64,000 bases of DNA from assembly GCA_003339645.1 (NCBI GenBank), contig QNUV01000041.1, positions 806,001 to 870,000 on the forward strand. The letters are read 5' to 3'. The DNA is from Microbacterium arborescens (GTDB taxonomy: Bacteria > Actinomycetota > Actinomycetes > Actinomycetales > Microbacteriaceae). Under the pieces are notes generated by a model, which saw nothing but the letters and a program-made list of their open reading frames with translations, was not told the origin of the DNA and ran no database searches. This document shows, in pieces, positions 36,564 through 48,200 of the stretch (positions within the stretch are counted from its first letter, which is position 1; every line of letters starts with the position of its first letter). The position numbers were made by a program, and so were the translations under genes.

Positions 36564-38240
36564 TCAGTTCTGCGCGAGCGCCATGCGCAACGTGTCGAGC
36601 CCGACACCGCCGAGCCGCAGCGCCTTCATGTGGAACGCCTTGACGTCGAACCGGTCGCCCGCCCGCGCCGCGAAGTCGTCGCGGATCTGCTCCCAGATGC
36701 GCTGACCGACCTTGTACGACGGCGCCTGGCCCGGCCAGCCGAGATACCGGTTGACCTCGAAGCGGATGAACTCCTCGGGCATGTTGACGTTGCGCTTCAT
36801 GAACTCCAGCGCGTAGTCCGCATCCCACACGCCCTCACCGTCGGGGCGTTCCTTGCCCAGGTGCACGCCGATGTCGAGGACGACGCGAGCGGCCCGCATG
36901 CGCTGGCCGTCGAGCATGCCCAGCCGGTCTGCCGGGTCGTCGAGGTAGCCCAGCTGCTCCATCAGGCGCTCGGCGTACAGCGCCCAGCCCTCGGCGTGGC
37001 CGCTCGATCCGGCGAGCAGGCGGCGCCACGAGTTGAGCTCGAAACGGTTGTACACCGCCTGCGCGATCTGGAGATGGTGACCGGGGACGCCCTCGTGATA
37101 CACCGTCGTGAGTTCGCGCCAGGTGTCGAACGAGTCGACGCCCTCCGGCACCGACCACCACATGCGACCGGGGCGCGAGAAGTCGTCGGTCGGGCCCGTG
37201 TAGTAGATGCCGCCCTCGTTGGTCGGGGCGATCATGCACTCCAGCGTGCGGATGGGCTCGGGGATGTCGAAGTGGGTACGACCCAGTTCTTCGACGGCCC
37301 GGTCGCTCGTCTCCTGCATCCACTTCTGCAGAGCCTCGGTGCCGTAGAGCTTCCGCGACTCGTCCTTCTCGAGGTGCGTCACCGCCTCTTCCACGGTCGC
37401 ACCCGGGAGGATCTCGTTCGCGATGGACTCCTGCTCGGCGACCATGCGGGCCAGCTCCTGGAGGCCCCACTCGTAGGTCTCGTCGAGGTCGATCGTGGCC
37501 CCGAGGAAACGGCGGGAGTGCAGGGCGTACAGCTCGCGCCCGACCGCGTCGGTCTCGCCCGCCTCGGGGAGCAGCTCGCCGGTGAAGAACGAGGCGAGCG
37601 CGTCGTAGGCGACGCGAGCCGCATTCGCGTTGTCGGCGAGCTCACGGGCCAGTGACGCGGGCAGGCCCCCCTCGGTGGGCGCGGCCTCAGCGGCGAACGT
37701 CGCGAAGAAGCCGGTGTCCGCCGTGTAACGACCGATCTGCGTGGCTACCTCGGAAACCTGACGGCGCGCCGGGACGATGCCTCGGGAGATACCTTCGCGG
37801 AGCGTCTCGATGTAGCCCTCGATCGCGGCCGGAACCGCACCCAGACGCGCGGCGATCACGCTCCAGTCGTCGACCGTGGCCGTGGGCATGAGGTCGAAGG
37901 TGTTCCGGATCTCCTGAGCGGGCGAGGCGATGACGTTGACGTCGCGCAGGTGCGCGCCGGCCTCGGCGAGCTCGATCTGCAGACGCAGATCGCCGGAGAG
38001 GTCGGCCTTCGTGACGACATCGACGTCGTCGGTCGGCTCGGCTGCCTCAAGGGCGGCGAGAGTGCCGCGAGCGGCCTCGAGGGCTCGGGCGGTGCCGGCC
38101 GGCGAGTAGTCGTCGAGTCGTGCGTTGTGCTCGAAACGGCCGATGTACGTCGCGAGCCCGGGTGAGAGCTCTGCCAGAGTGTCGACCCACGCATCGGCGA
38201 TCCGGTCGATCGGCGTGGGGGTGCGCTGTGCTTCGGTCAT
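36564..38240 (-). CDS. DUF885-family putative metallopeptidase
   Basis: The product is 558 aa, all helical in character. The zinc-peptidase-like signature HEGVPGHHLQ begins at His382-Glu383, and AEGWALYAERLM near 425 supplies a further Glu as in the gluzincin-like DUF885 family. No signal peptide. Substrates are unknown, though oligopeptides are suspected. ATG 38240 follows TAGGCT by 6 bases (leaderless). polA lies upstream on the same strand, 36 bases away, but with a separate promoter. Confidence 0.9.
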   Translation of the reverse strand: MTEAQRTPTPIDRIADAWVDTLAELSPGLATYIGRFEHNARLDDYSPAGTARALEAARGTLAALEAAEPTDDVDVVTKADLSGDLRLQIELAEAGAHLRDVNVIASPAQEIRNTFDLMPTATVDDWSVIAARLGAVPAAIEGYIETLREGISRGIVPARRQVSEVATQIGRYTADTGFFATFAAEAAPTEGGLPASLARELADNANAARVAYDALASFFTGELLPEAGETDAVGRELYALHSRRFLGATIDLDETYEWGLQELARMVAEQESIANEILPGATVEEAVTHLEKDESRKLYGTEALQKWMQETSDRAVEELGRTHFDIPEPIRTLECMIAPTNEGGIYYTGPTDDFSRPGRMWWSVPEGVDSFDTWRELTTVYHEGVPGHHLQIAQAVYNRFELNSWRRLLAGSSGHAEGWALYAERLMEQLGYLDDPADRLGMLDGQRMRAARVVLDIGVHLGKERPDGEGVWDADYALEFMKRNVNMPEEFIRFEVNRYLGWPGQAPSYKVGQRIWEQIRDDFAARAGDRFDVKAFHMKALRLGGVGLDTLRMALAQN

Positions 38241-38246
38241 CCTCCG

Positions 38247-38252
38247 AGCCTA
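38247..38252 (-). promoter_or_regulatory. -10 element (TAGGCT), leaderless start of the DUF885 gene
   Basis: TAGGCT, then 6 bases, then ATG 38240. Confidence 0.6.
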
Positions 38253-38276
38253 CTGCGGCACCCCCGCGCGATCAGA

Positions 38277-40916
38277 TCAGTGACCGGCGACGTCCCAGTC
38301 GCCGCCGCGACCGATCTGCACGTCGAGAGGGACGGTCAGTTCGGCGGCGTCGCCCATGCGGTCGCGGACGATGCGCTCGGCAGCATCCCACTCCCCCGGC
38401 GCGACCTCGACGACGAGCTCGTCGTGAATCTGCAGCAGCACGCGGGATCGGAGCCCTTCGGCCTGGAACTCGCGAGCGATGCGGAACAGCGCGATCTTCA
38501 TGATGTCGGCGGCGCTGCCCTGGATCGGAGCGTTGAGAGCCGCACGCTCCGCGTTCTCGCGCAGGACCCGGTTCGGGCTCGCGAGGTCGGGGAACGGACG
38601 GCGCCGGCCGAAGATCGTCTCCGTGTAACCGTCGATGCGGGCCTGCTCGACGCTCGAGCGCAGGTAGTCGCGCACCGCCCCGAAACGGGCGAAGTACTCG
38701 AGCATCAACTGCTTGGCCTCGGACTGCTCGATGCGCAGCTGCTTCGAGAGACCGAACGCCGACAGCCCGTAGACGAGCCCGTACGACATGGCTTTGACCT
38801 TCGTGCGCATGGCCGGTGTCACGTCGGCCGGCTCGACGCCGAAGACGCGCGCGCCGACGAAGCGGTGGAGATCTTCGCCCGACACGAAGGCCTCGATGAG
38901 CCCCGGGTCTTCGGAGAGATGCGCCATGATGCGCATCTCGATCTGCGAGTAGTCGGCGGTCAGCAGGGTCTCGTATCCCTCGCCGACCTCGAACGCGGCA
39001 CGGATGCGCCGGCTCTCTTCGTTGCGGATCGGGATGTTCTGCAGGTTGGGATCGGTGCTCGAAAGCCGCCCGGTCTGGCTTCCCGTCTGCACGTAGGTCG
39101 TGTGGATGCGGTCGTCTGCGGCGATCGCGGTGTCGAGCGACTCGATGATCTGGCGCAGCTTCGTGGCCTCCCGGTGCTGGAGGAGCAGCTCGAGGAAGGG
39201 GTGGGGGTTCGATTCCTGCAGGTCTGCCAGTACGGCGGCATCCGTGGAATAGCCCGTCTTCGTCTTGCGGGTCTTCGGCAGCTGGAGCTGCTCGAACAGC
39301 ACCTCCTGCAGCTGCTTGGGAGAACCGAGGTTGACCTCGCGCTCGATCGTCGCGTAGGCACGCTGCGCGATGTCGTCAGCGCGCGCTGCGAGCTCGGCGG
39401 AGAAGGTGGAGAGCTTCTCGTGCGAGACCGCGACGCCGGCGAGCTCCATATCGGCGAGGGCGTCGAGCGTGGGCAGCTCGATGCCGGTGAGCACCGACAG
39501 CACCGAAGCGGGCATCTCCGTGCGCACCGCCTCTGCGACGCGCAGTGCGAACCACGACAGCTGGCCCGGCGTCGCGCCCTCGGTCTCGGGAACGAGCTGG
39601 GTCGGGTCGGCTTCGGGCAGTTTCTCGTCGAGATACCGGTGTACGAGGTCGGCGAGGGTCTTGTCGGGAAAGCTCGGCCGGAGGAGCCATCCCGCCAGGA
39701 TCGGATCGAAGACGAGACCGCCCAGGCGCACACCGCCACGCCGAAGCGCCTTGACCTGCAGCTTCGCGTCGGAGAGCACCTTCGGCGCGTCGGACTCGAG
39801 CCACGGGCGCAAGGCCTCGGCGACGTCGTCGCTCCACGTGGCCTCGACCGCTTCGTCGGCATCGGCCAGGCCGATGCGCTGCGGGAAGCCACCGGCGACC
39901 ACGACGGTGACGCCGACGTCACCGGTGCGGGCCGCGGCCCAGGCGCCGATGTCGGCGGCGGAGAGCTCGGCGGCGGTCGGCGCCGGAACGGCCGGGGCGG
40001 CGGTCTCGACGGCCATCGCGGGATCGGCCCCCGCCGCCTCGAAGACGCGCGGGAGCAGCGTGCGGAACTCGAGCCGGGCGAAGATGTCGCGCACCGCCTC
40101 GGCGTCGATCGGTCCGACCGCGAGGTCTGCGGGCGTGACTCCGAGCTCGACGTCGCGCAGCAGGCGGTTCAGCGAACGATTGCGCCGAACGTCGTCGAGG
40201 TGCTCGCGCAGGTTGCCTCCCACGACACCGCCGATCTTGTCGGCGTTCTCCAGCAGCGCGTCGAGAGATCCCCACTGCGTGAGCCACTTCACCGCGGTCT
40301 TCTCGCCGACCTTCGGCACACCGGGAAGGTTGTCGCTCGTCTCGCCCACGAGAGCGGCGATGTCGGGATAGTTCTGCGGCGGCAGCCCGTACTTCTCGAC
40401 CACTGTCTCAGGGGTGTAGCGCTTGAGCTGAGACACACCCTGGACACTCGGGTAGAGCAGGGTCACGTCGTCGGTGACGAGCTGGATGGTGTCTCTGTCG
40501 CCCGAGCAGACGAGGACGTCGAAGCCCTCTGCGGCGCCCTGCGTCGCGAGGGTGGCGAGGATGTCGTCGGCCTCGTAGTCCTCCTTCGTCAGCACCGTCA
40601 CGTTCATGGCGGCGAGGCACTCCTGCAGCAGCGGGATCTGCCCCTTGAACTCAGCGGGCGACTCGGATCGGTTCGCTTTGTACTCCGTGTACTCGCGGGT
40701 GCGGAACGACTGCCGGGAGGTATCGAAAGCGACGGCCAGGTGCGTCGGCTTCTCCGCCTTGATCAGGTTGACGAACATCGACAGGAAGCCGTAGATGCCG
40801 TTGGTGTGCTGGCCGTCCTTCGTGGTGAAGTTGTCGACCGGCAGCGCGAAGAACGCGCGGTAGGCCAGCGAATGGCCGTCGACGACGAGAAGGGTAGGCT
40901 TTGGCGAGTCCGTCAC
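38277..40916 (-). CDS. polA: DNA polymerase I
   Basis: The product is 879 aa. The N-terminal 5' nuclease (about 1-300) has GHSLAYRAFFALP, ADDILATLA and GDRDTIQLV. The central 3'-5' exonuclease-like domain (about 320-490) lacks the DxE metal ligands, so proofreading is predicted absent. The polymerase domain has motif A DYSQIEMRIMAHLS, motif B RTKVKAMSYGLVYG with Tyr712 where E. coli has Phe762, and motif C QIHDELVVEV. It fills gaps and removes RNA primers. GTG 40916 follows TAGGCT by 6 bases. Divergent from a thioesterase gene. Confidence 0.97.
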   Translation of the reverse strand: MTDSPKPTLLVVDGHSLAYRAFFALPVDNFTTKDGQHTNGIYGFLSMFVNLIKAEKPTHLAVAFDTSRQSFRTREYTEYKANRSESPAEFKGQIPLLQECLAAMNVTVLTKEDYEADDILATLATQGAAEGFDVLVCSGDRDTIQLVTDDVTLLYPSVQGVSQLKRYTPETVVEKYGLPPQNYPDIAALVGETSDNLPGVPKVGEKTAVKWLTQWGSLDALLENADKIGGVVGGNLREHLDDVRRNRSLNRLLRDVELGVTPADLAVGPIDAEAVRDIFARLEFRTLLPRVFEAAGADPAMAVETAAPAVPAPTAAELSAADIGAWAAARTGDVGVTVVVAGGFPQRIGLADADEAVEATWSDDVAEALRPWLESDAPKVLSDAKLQVKALRRGGVRLGGLVFDPILAGWLLRPSFPDKTLADLVHRYLDEKLPEADPTQLVPETEGATPGQLSWFALRVAEAVRTEMPASVLSVLTGIELPTLDALADMELAGVAVSHEKLSTFSAELAARADDIAQRAYATIEREVNLGSPKQLQEVLFEQLQLPKTRKTKTGYSTDAAVLADLQESNPHPFLELLLQHREATKLRQIIESLDTAIAADDRIHTTYVQTGSQTGRLSSTDPNLQNIPIRNEESRRIRAAFEVGEGYETLLTADYSQIEMRIMAHLSEDPGLIEAFVSGEDLHRFVGARVFGVEPADVTPAMRTKVKAMSYGLVYGLSAFGLSKQLRIEQSEAKQLMLEYFARFGAVRDYLRSSVEQARIDGYTETIFGRRRPFPDLASPNRVLRENAERAALNAPIQGSAADIMKIALFRIAREFQAEGLRSRVLLQIHDELVVEVAPGEWDAAERIVRDRMGDAAELTVPLDVQIGRGGDWDVAGH

Positions 40917-40922
40917 CCGTCC

Positions 40923-40928
40923 AGCCTA
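40923..40928 (-). promoter_or_regulatory. -10 element (TAGGCT), leaderless start of polA
   Basis: TAGGCT, then 6 bases, then GTG 40916. Confidence 0.6.
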
Positions 40929-40974
40929 ACGACGACCACGGACACCACGACCCGCTGCGACCGAGGGGTGGAGC

Positions 40975-41406
40975 ATGCCCGACAACACCGATACCGACAC
41001 CGGCCTCGCGTGGGCGCAGGTCCGCGGCAAAGGCGCGCTCGCGGAGCGCATGGGAATCGAGTTCACGGAGTTCACCACCGAGCGCTGCGTCGCCACCATG
41101 CCCGTCGCGGGCAACACGCAGCCGGTCGGCCTTCTCCACGGCGGTGCGTACGTCGTTCTGGGCGAGTCTCTCGGATCCATGGCGGCCAACATGCACGCCG
41201 GTCCGGGCCGGCTCGCCGTGGGTGTCGACATCAACGCCACGCACACCCGCTCGGCGACGAGCGGGATCGTCACCGGGGTCTGCACTCCTCTGCACCTCGG
41301 CCGCTCGATGACGGTCCACGAGATCGTCGTCTCCGACGAGCAAGGGCGCCGCTGCTCCACCATCCGCATCACGAACCTCATCAAGGACGCTCCGGCAGCA
41401 TCCTGA
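40975..41406 (+). CDS. Hotdog-fold thioesterase (PaaI/YdiI-like)
   Basis: The product is 143 aa, one hotdog domain. The active-site signature GLLHGGAYVVLGESLGSMAA (about 50-70) has the HGG turn and a catalytic Glu; the later strands read GVDINATHTRSATSG and GVCTPLHLGRSMTVHEI. Such enzymes hydrolyse acyl- or aromatic-acyl-CoA thioesters; the substrate is unknown. GGTGGAG precedes ATG 40975. Divergent from polA by 58 bases; ends at a strong bidirectional terminator. Confidence 0.93.
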   Translation: MPDNTDTDTGLAWAQVRGKGALAERMGIEFTEFTTERCVATMPVAGNTQPVGLLHGGAYVVLGESLGSMAANMHAGPGRLAVGVDINATHTRSATSGIVTGVCTPLHLGRSMTVHEIVVSDEQGRRCSTIRITNLIKDAPAAS

Positions 41407-41416
41407 TGCGACGACG

Positions 41417-41445
41417 AAGCCCCCTCCCGATCCGGGAGGGGGCTT
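41417..41445. terminator. Bidirectional terminator between thioesterase and ANTAR regulator
   Basis: AAGCCCCCTCCCG (41417-41429) pairs with CGGGAGGGGGCTT (41433-41445): 13 bp, 3-base loop, followed by TTCT on the plus strand. It begins 11 bases after the thioesterase stop. Confidence 0.85.
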
Positions 41446-41469
41446 TCTCGTCGTCGGCGTCGGCGCGGG

Positions 41470-42087
41470 TTACTTCTTGGGCGCGAGCTGCTCGATGATC
41501 GCCTTGGCCACGTCCTGCATCGTCAGGCGGCGGTCCATCGACGCCTTCTGGATCCAGCGGAACGCCTCGGGCTCGCTCAGACCCATCTTCTCGTTGAGCA
41601 GGCCCTTCGCCCGGTCGACCAGCTTGCGGGTCTCGAAGCGCTCGACCATGTCGGCGACCTCGGCCTCGAGGGTGATGATCTGCTCGTAGCGGGCCAGCGC
41701 GATCTCGATGGCGGGGAGCAGGTCGTTCGGCGTGAACGGCTTGACGACGTAGGCGAGGGCACCCGCCTCGGTCGCCCGCTCGACGAGCTCCTTCTGGCTG
41801 AACGCGGTCAGCAGGACGACGGGGGCGATGTGCGCCTTGCCGAGCCGCTCGGCGGCCGAAATGCCATCGAGGACGGGCATCTTGACGTCCATGATCACGA
41901 GATCGGGACGAAGCTCGGTCGCGAGCTGGACGGCGGTCTCACCATCTCCGGCTTCACCGACGACGTCGTATCCGTTGTCGCGAAGGATCTCGACGATGTC
42001 GAGTCGGATGAGCGACTCGTCTTCGGCCACGACGACACGACGCGGTGCGGGAGCGGCCGACGTGGGGGCCTCTTCTTGCTCTGTCAC
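41470..42087 (-). CDS. pdtaR: ANTAR-domain response regulator (PdtaR type)
   Basis: The product is 205 aa. The receiver domain (about 17-130) has the acidic pair AEDE at 21-24, phosphorylation site Asp67 in VIMDVKMPVLDG, Thr in LLTAF and Lys in YVVKPF. A helical linker leads to a C-terminal ANTAR RNA-binding domain (about 145-202, ETRKLVDRAKGLLNEKMGLSEPEAFRWIQ). The mycobacterial relative PdtaR is phosphorylated by PdtaS and acts by transcript antitermination; no partner kinase lies in this window. GTG 42087 follows TAGGAT by 6 bases (leaderless). Confidence 0.94.
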   Translation of the reverse strand: MTEQEEAPTSAAPAPRRVVVAEDESLIRLDIVEILRDNGYDVVGEAGDGETAVQLATELRPDLVIMDVKMPVLDGISAAERLGKAHIAPVVLLTAFSQKELVERATEAGALAYVVKPFTPNDLLPAIEIALARYEQIITLEAEVADMVERFETRKLVDRAKGLLNEKMGLSEPEAFRWIQKASMDRRLTMQDVAKAIIEQLAPKK

Positions 42088-42093
42088 CTTTCG

Positions 42094-42099
42094 ATCCTA
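42094..42099 (-). promoter_or_regulatory. -10 element (TAGGAT), leaderless start of the ANTAR regulator
   Basis: TAGGAT, then 6 bases, then GTG 42087. Confidence 0.6.
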
Positions 42100-42167
42100 C
42101 GGTATGGCGTTCCGGCCATGTCTCCGTCGGGCGACGTCGCACGAGGCGGTATTGTCGATGTGCGTGC

Positions 42168-42248
42168 GCCGGTGTGGCGGAATGGCAGACGCGACCGACT
42201 CAAACTCGGTTGTCTTCGGACGTGTGGGTTCGACTCCCACCACCGGCA
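42168..42248 (+). tRNA. tRNA-Leu (anticodon CAA)
   Basis: Acceptor GCCGGTG pairs with CACCGGC at 42241-42247. Anticodon stem ACCGA/TCGGT holds loop CTCAAAC with CAA at 42201-42203, reading UUG. A long class II variable arm precedes T-arm GTGGG-TTCGACT-CCCAC. Discriminator A42248; no CCA encoded. Confidence 0.97.
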
Positions 42249-42254
42249 CGACGA

Positions 42255-42289
42255 AAGGGCGGGCACCTCGTGGAGAGGTGCCCGCCCTT
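42255..42289. terminator. Bidirectional terminator between tRNA-Leu(CAA) and pyk
   Basis: AAGGGCGGGCACCTC (42255-42269) pairs perfectly with GAGGTGCCCGCCCTT (42275-42289): 15 bp with a 5-base loop. It sits 6 bases after the tRNA and 17 bases from the pyk stop. Confidence 0.88.
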
Positions 42290-42306
42290 CGGCATTCACG
42301 CGGTGG

Positions 42307-43755
42307 TCACTGGACCGCCTGGTAGATCGGCGCGCGACCGTTGACGGCGTCGCCGATCTTGTGGATGCGGATGTCGTTGGTCGATCCCTGGATTCCGGGA
42401 GGGGACCCGGAGATGACGACGACCTTGTCACCGACCTCGGCGAGGCCGTTCGAGAGGAAGTAGTCGTCGACCTGGTGGAACATCAGGTCGGTGTGAGCGA
42501 CCTGCTCGACCAGGCTGGAGCGAATGCCCCAGGTGAGGGCCATGCGACGACGGATCGCCGGGTCCGGCGTGAACGCGATCATCGGGATCTCGGGGCGCAG
42601 CCGCGACATGCGGCGCGCCGTGTCGCCGGACTCGGTGAACATGCAGAGGAACTTCGCCTCGATGAACTGTGCGACCTCCATGGCGGCGAGCGTGATCGCA
42701 CCGCCCTGCGTGCGCGGCTTCGCCGTCAGCGGTGCGATGCGCTCGAGACCGTGGGTCTCCGTCGAGTCGACGATACGGGCCATGGTCTCGACGACGACGA
42801 CGGGGTACTTGCCCACGCTCGTCTCGCCCGAGAGCATGACCGCGTCGGCACCGTCGAGGACGGCGTTGGCGACGTCGCTCGTCTCGGCGCGCGTGGGCAC
42901 GGGGTTCTCGATCATCGACTCGAGCATCTGCGTCGCGACGATGACCGGCTTGGCCATGCGGCGGCACAGCGCCACAGCCTTCTTCTGGACGATCGGCACG
43001 GCCTCGAGCGGAAGCTCCACGCCGAGGTCGCCGCGCGCGACCATGATGCCGTCGAAGGCGTCGATGATCTCCTCGAGGTTCTCGACCGCCTGCGGCTTCT
43101 CGATCTTCGCGATGACGGGGACCTTGCGGCCCTCCTCCGCCATGATCTCGTGCACCCGCGTCACGTCCGCGGCGTCGCGCACGAACGAGAGCGCGATGAT
43201 GTCGGCGCCCTGCTGCAGCCCCCAGCGCAGGTCCGCCTCGTCCTTGTCCGACAGCGCCGGGACGCTCACGGCGACACCGGGCAGGTTGATGCCCTTGTTG
43301 TTCGAGACGGGGCCGGCGACGATGACCTTCGTCGTGACGACCGAGCCCTCGACCGACACGACCTCGACGCGGACCTTGCCGTCGTCGATGAGAAGGAAGT
43401 CGCCGGGCTTGACGTCCCCGGGCAGGCCCTTGAAGGTCGTCGAGACGATCTCCTTGGTGCCGAGGATGTCATCGGTGGTGATCTTGAAGATGTCGCCGAC
43501 CGCGAGCTGGTGGGGTCCGTTCTCGAACTTGCCGAGGCGGATCTTCGGCCCCTGGAGATCGACCAGGATCGCCACGGGACGGCCCGCGTCGTCGGCGGCC
43601 TTGCGCACGTTGGCCCAGCGGACCTCGTGCTCCGAATAGTCTCCGTGGCTGAGGTTGAATCGGGTCACGTCCACGCCGGCGTCGATGATGGCTCGCACCA
43701 TCTCGTAGCTGGCTGTGGCCGGTCCCAGGGTGGCGACGATCTTGGCGCGTCTCAC
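42307..43755 (-). CDS. pyk: Pyruvate kinase
   Basis: The product is 482 aa, normal length. Landmarks: KIVATLGPATAS at the start, RFNLSHG near 36, the B domain at about 70-170, IAKIEKPQAVENL with the catalytic Lys near 220, MVARGDLGVEL, and KPVIVATQMLESMI. The C-terminal allosteric domain is present. It makes ATP and pyruvate from phosphoenolpyruvate. GTG 43755 has GGAG 5 bases upstream; the frame is open to 43920 but overlaps gltD. It follows gltD by 44 bases, as in other Microbacteriaceae, and is the last gene of the supraoperon. Confidence 0.97.
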   Translation of the reverse strand: MRRAKIVATLGPATASYEMVRAIIDAGVDVTRFNLSHGDYSEHEVRWANVRKAADDAGRPVAILVDLQGPKIRLGKFENGPHQLAVGDIFKITTDDILGTKEIVSTTFKGLPGDVKPGDFLLIDDGKVRVEVVSVEGSVVTTKVIVAGPVSNNKGINLPGVAVSVPALSDKDEADLRWGLQQGADIIALSFVRDAADVTRVHEIMAEEGRKVPVIAKIEKPQAVENLEEIIDAFDGIMVARGDLGVELPLEAVPIVQKKAVALCRRMAKPVIVATQMLESMIENPVPTRAETSDVANAVLDGADAVMLSGETSVGKYPVVVVETMARIVDSTETHGLERIAPLTAKPRTQGGAITLAAMEVAQFIEAKFLCMFTESGDTARRMSRLRPEIPMIAFTPDPAIRRRMALTWGIRSSLVEQVAHTDLMFHQVDDYFLSNGLAEVGDKVVVISGSPPGIQGSTNDIRIHKIGDAVNGRAPIYQAVQ

Positions 43756-43799
43756 TGAATCTCCGGTGGTCTCGGGTCGGGAGGGGGGTTGGGTCCAGC

Positions 43800-45258
<1,459 letters not shown>

Positions 45259-45266
<8 letters not shown>

Positions 45267-48200
45267 GGGTCACCTCCAGGATGCGGCTCCAGACCTCGTC
45301 GCCGTCGGGGTCAAGCCCCTCGGCGGCCGCCGTCTGTCGGGTTTCGAGCACCGCGGCGTAGTCGCGCGGCACCACACGGACGAAGTTGGCGATCTCAGTC
45401 TCGAAGTCCTCGAGCAGGCGCACTGCCAGCTCGGACCCCGTCTCGGCAACGTGTCGCTCGAGCAGATCGCGGAGGATCTCGGCGTCCCCGGATCCCATCT
45501 CCTCGAGCACGAGCTCGCCGCTGGCCATCGCCTCGCGGTTCACGTTCGCCGTCTCGAGGCGGTAGACGTAGGCGTTCCCACCCGACATCCCGGCGCCGAG
45601 ATTGCGCCCGGTGGCTCCGAGGATCACCGCGAGGCCTCCGGTCATGTATTCGAGCGCGTGGTCGCCCACTCCCTCGACGACCGCCGTGGCTCCGGAGTTG
45701 CGCACGAGGAACCGCTCCCCCACCACGCCACGCAGGAACATGGTTCCCTGCGTCGCGCCGTAGCCGATGACGTTGCCCGCGATGACGTTCTCGGAAGCGT
45801 CGAACGCGGCGTCGCGCGGCGGCCGCACGACGATCTGACCGCCCGAGAGCCCCTTGCCCACGTAGTCGTTCGAGTCGCCCTCGAGGCGCAGCGTGATGCC
45901 CGCGGGGAGGAACGCTCCGAACGACTGACCGGCCGAGCCCGTGAGGTTCACCACGATCGAATCCGCCGGAAGGCCGTTCTCGCCGTGAGCCAGCGTGACC
46001 CGGTTGCCCAGCATCGTGCCCACGGCACGCTCGGTGTTGCGGATCGGCAGGTCGATCTCGACGTGACCGCCGTGCGCGACCACGTCCTGCGCCCGCTCGA
46101 TGAGCTGGACGTCGAAGTGCTCGTCGAGCTCGTGGTCCTGCGCGCGGTAGTGACGGCGCGGGGCGTCGTCGGCGAATGCCGGGCCGGTGAGGATCGGTCC
46201 GAGGTCGAGGCCGCTCGCCTTCCAATGCTCGATCGCGCCATCGACGTCGAGGACGTCGTTGCGTCCGATCGCCTCGTCGAGCGAGCGGAAACCGAGCTCG
46301 GCGAGGTACTCGCGGACCTCCTGGGCGATGAACTCCATGAAGTTGACGACGAACTCGGGCTTGCCGGTGAAGCGCTCGCGCAGGACGGGGTTCTGGGTCG
46401 CGACGCCCACGGGGCAGGTGTCGAGGTGGCAGACCCGCATCATGATGCAGCCTTCCACGACCAGTGCCGACGTGGCGAAGCCGAACTCCTCGGCGCCGAG
46501 CAGCGCCGCGATGACCACATCACGGCCGGTCTTGAGCTGACCGTCGGCCTGCACGACGACGCGGTCGCGCATGTCGTTGAGCATGAGTGTCTGCTGCGTC
46601 TCGGCGAGGCCGAGCTCCCAGGGGGTTCCCGCGTGCTTGAGGGAGTTCAGGGGGCTCGCACCGGTGCCGCCGTCATGACCCGACACGAGGATGACGTCGG
46701 CGAGGGCCTTGGCGGTACCCGCCGCGACCGCACCGATTCCCGACTGGCTCACGAGCTTGACGTGGACGCGGGCAGCCGGGTTCGCGCGCTTGAGGTCGAA
46801 GATCAGCTGCTTCAGGTCTTCGATCGAGTAGATGTCGTGATGCGGCGGGGGTGAGATGAGGCCGACGCCGGGCGTGCCGCCGCGGGTGCGCGCGATCCAC
46901 GGGTAGACCTTGCCGGGCGGCAGCTGACCGCCCTCGCCGGGCTTGGCGCCCTGGGCGAGCTTGATCTGGATGTCGTCGGCGTGCGTGAGGTACATGCTCG
47001 TCACACCGAAGCGTCCGGACGCGACCTGCTTGATCGCGCTCCGGCGCTCAGGGTCCAGCAGCCGCTCGACGTCCTCACCGCCCTCGCCGGTGTTGGACTT
47101 CGCACCCAGCCGGTTCATGGCGATCGCCAGGGTCTCGTGCGCTTCCTTCGAGATCGAGCCGTAGCTCATGGCCCCGGTCGAGAAACGCTTGACGATCGAG
47201 GCCACCGACTCGACCTCGTCGATCGGCACGGGCGGGCGAACGCCCGTGCGCAGCTTGAACATGCCGCGCAGGGTCTTCAGCTCCGCAGCCTGGTCGTCGA
47301 CGAGCTTGGTGTATTCGCGGAAGATGTCGTATCGGCGCGTCCGCGTCGCGTGCTGCAGCCGGAACACCGTCTCGGGATTGAACAGGTGGGGGGCACCGTC
47401 ACGGCGCCACTGGTACTCGCCGCCCGTCCACAACCGCTCGTGGGCGCGGACCGCGGCGTCTTCCGGATACGCGTAGGCGTGCCGCGCGGCGTTCTCGGCC
47501 GCGATGACCTCGATGCCGATACCGCCGAGCTTCGTCTCGGTGCCGGTGAAGTACTTCGACACGAACTCGTCCGACAGACCGACCGCTTCGAAAACCTGAG
47601 CCCCGGCGTACGACGACACCGTCGAGATGCCCATCTTGGACATGATCTTCAGCACGCCCTTGCCGAGCGCGTAGATCAGGTTCTTGACGGCCTTCTCCGG
47701 CGAGACACCCGTGATGTATCCCGCCCGGACGAGGTACTCGACCGTCTCCATCGCCAGATAGGGGTTGACCGCGGAGGCGCCGTAGCCGAGGAGCGTCGCG
47801 ACGTGGTGCACCTCGCGGACGTCTCCGGCCTCGACCACCAGGCCCACCCGCATGCGGGTCTGCTGACGGATGAGGTGGTGGTGCACCGCCGCGAGCATGA
47901 GCAGCGACGGGATCGGCGCGAGGTCCTTGTTCGAGTCGCGGTCGCTGAGCACGAGGAACTCCGCGCCGTCCTCGATGGCCTGGTCCGCCTCGGCGCACAT
48001 CTGGGCGAGGCGCTTCTGCATGCCCTTGTGGCCGGCTTCGACGCGGTACAGGCCGCGGATGGTCACCGACGACCGGCCCTTGAGCGCGGTGTCGATGTGC
48101 TGGATCTTCGCGAGCTCGTCGTTGTCGATCACCGGGAAGTCGAGCGTCACGGTGCGCGTGTGCTCCGGGCCCCACGAGAGCAGGTTGGCCTCGGGACCGA

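Noticed and set aside
38280-41498. 1072-codon open frame on the plus strand opposite polA
   Set aside because: It is a codon-position shadow of a high-GC gene: low-complexity Arg/Gly/Glu-rich translation, no domain, and it runs through the divergent promoter and the thioesterase gene.
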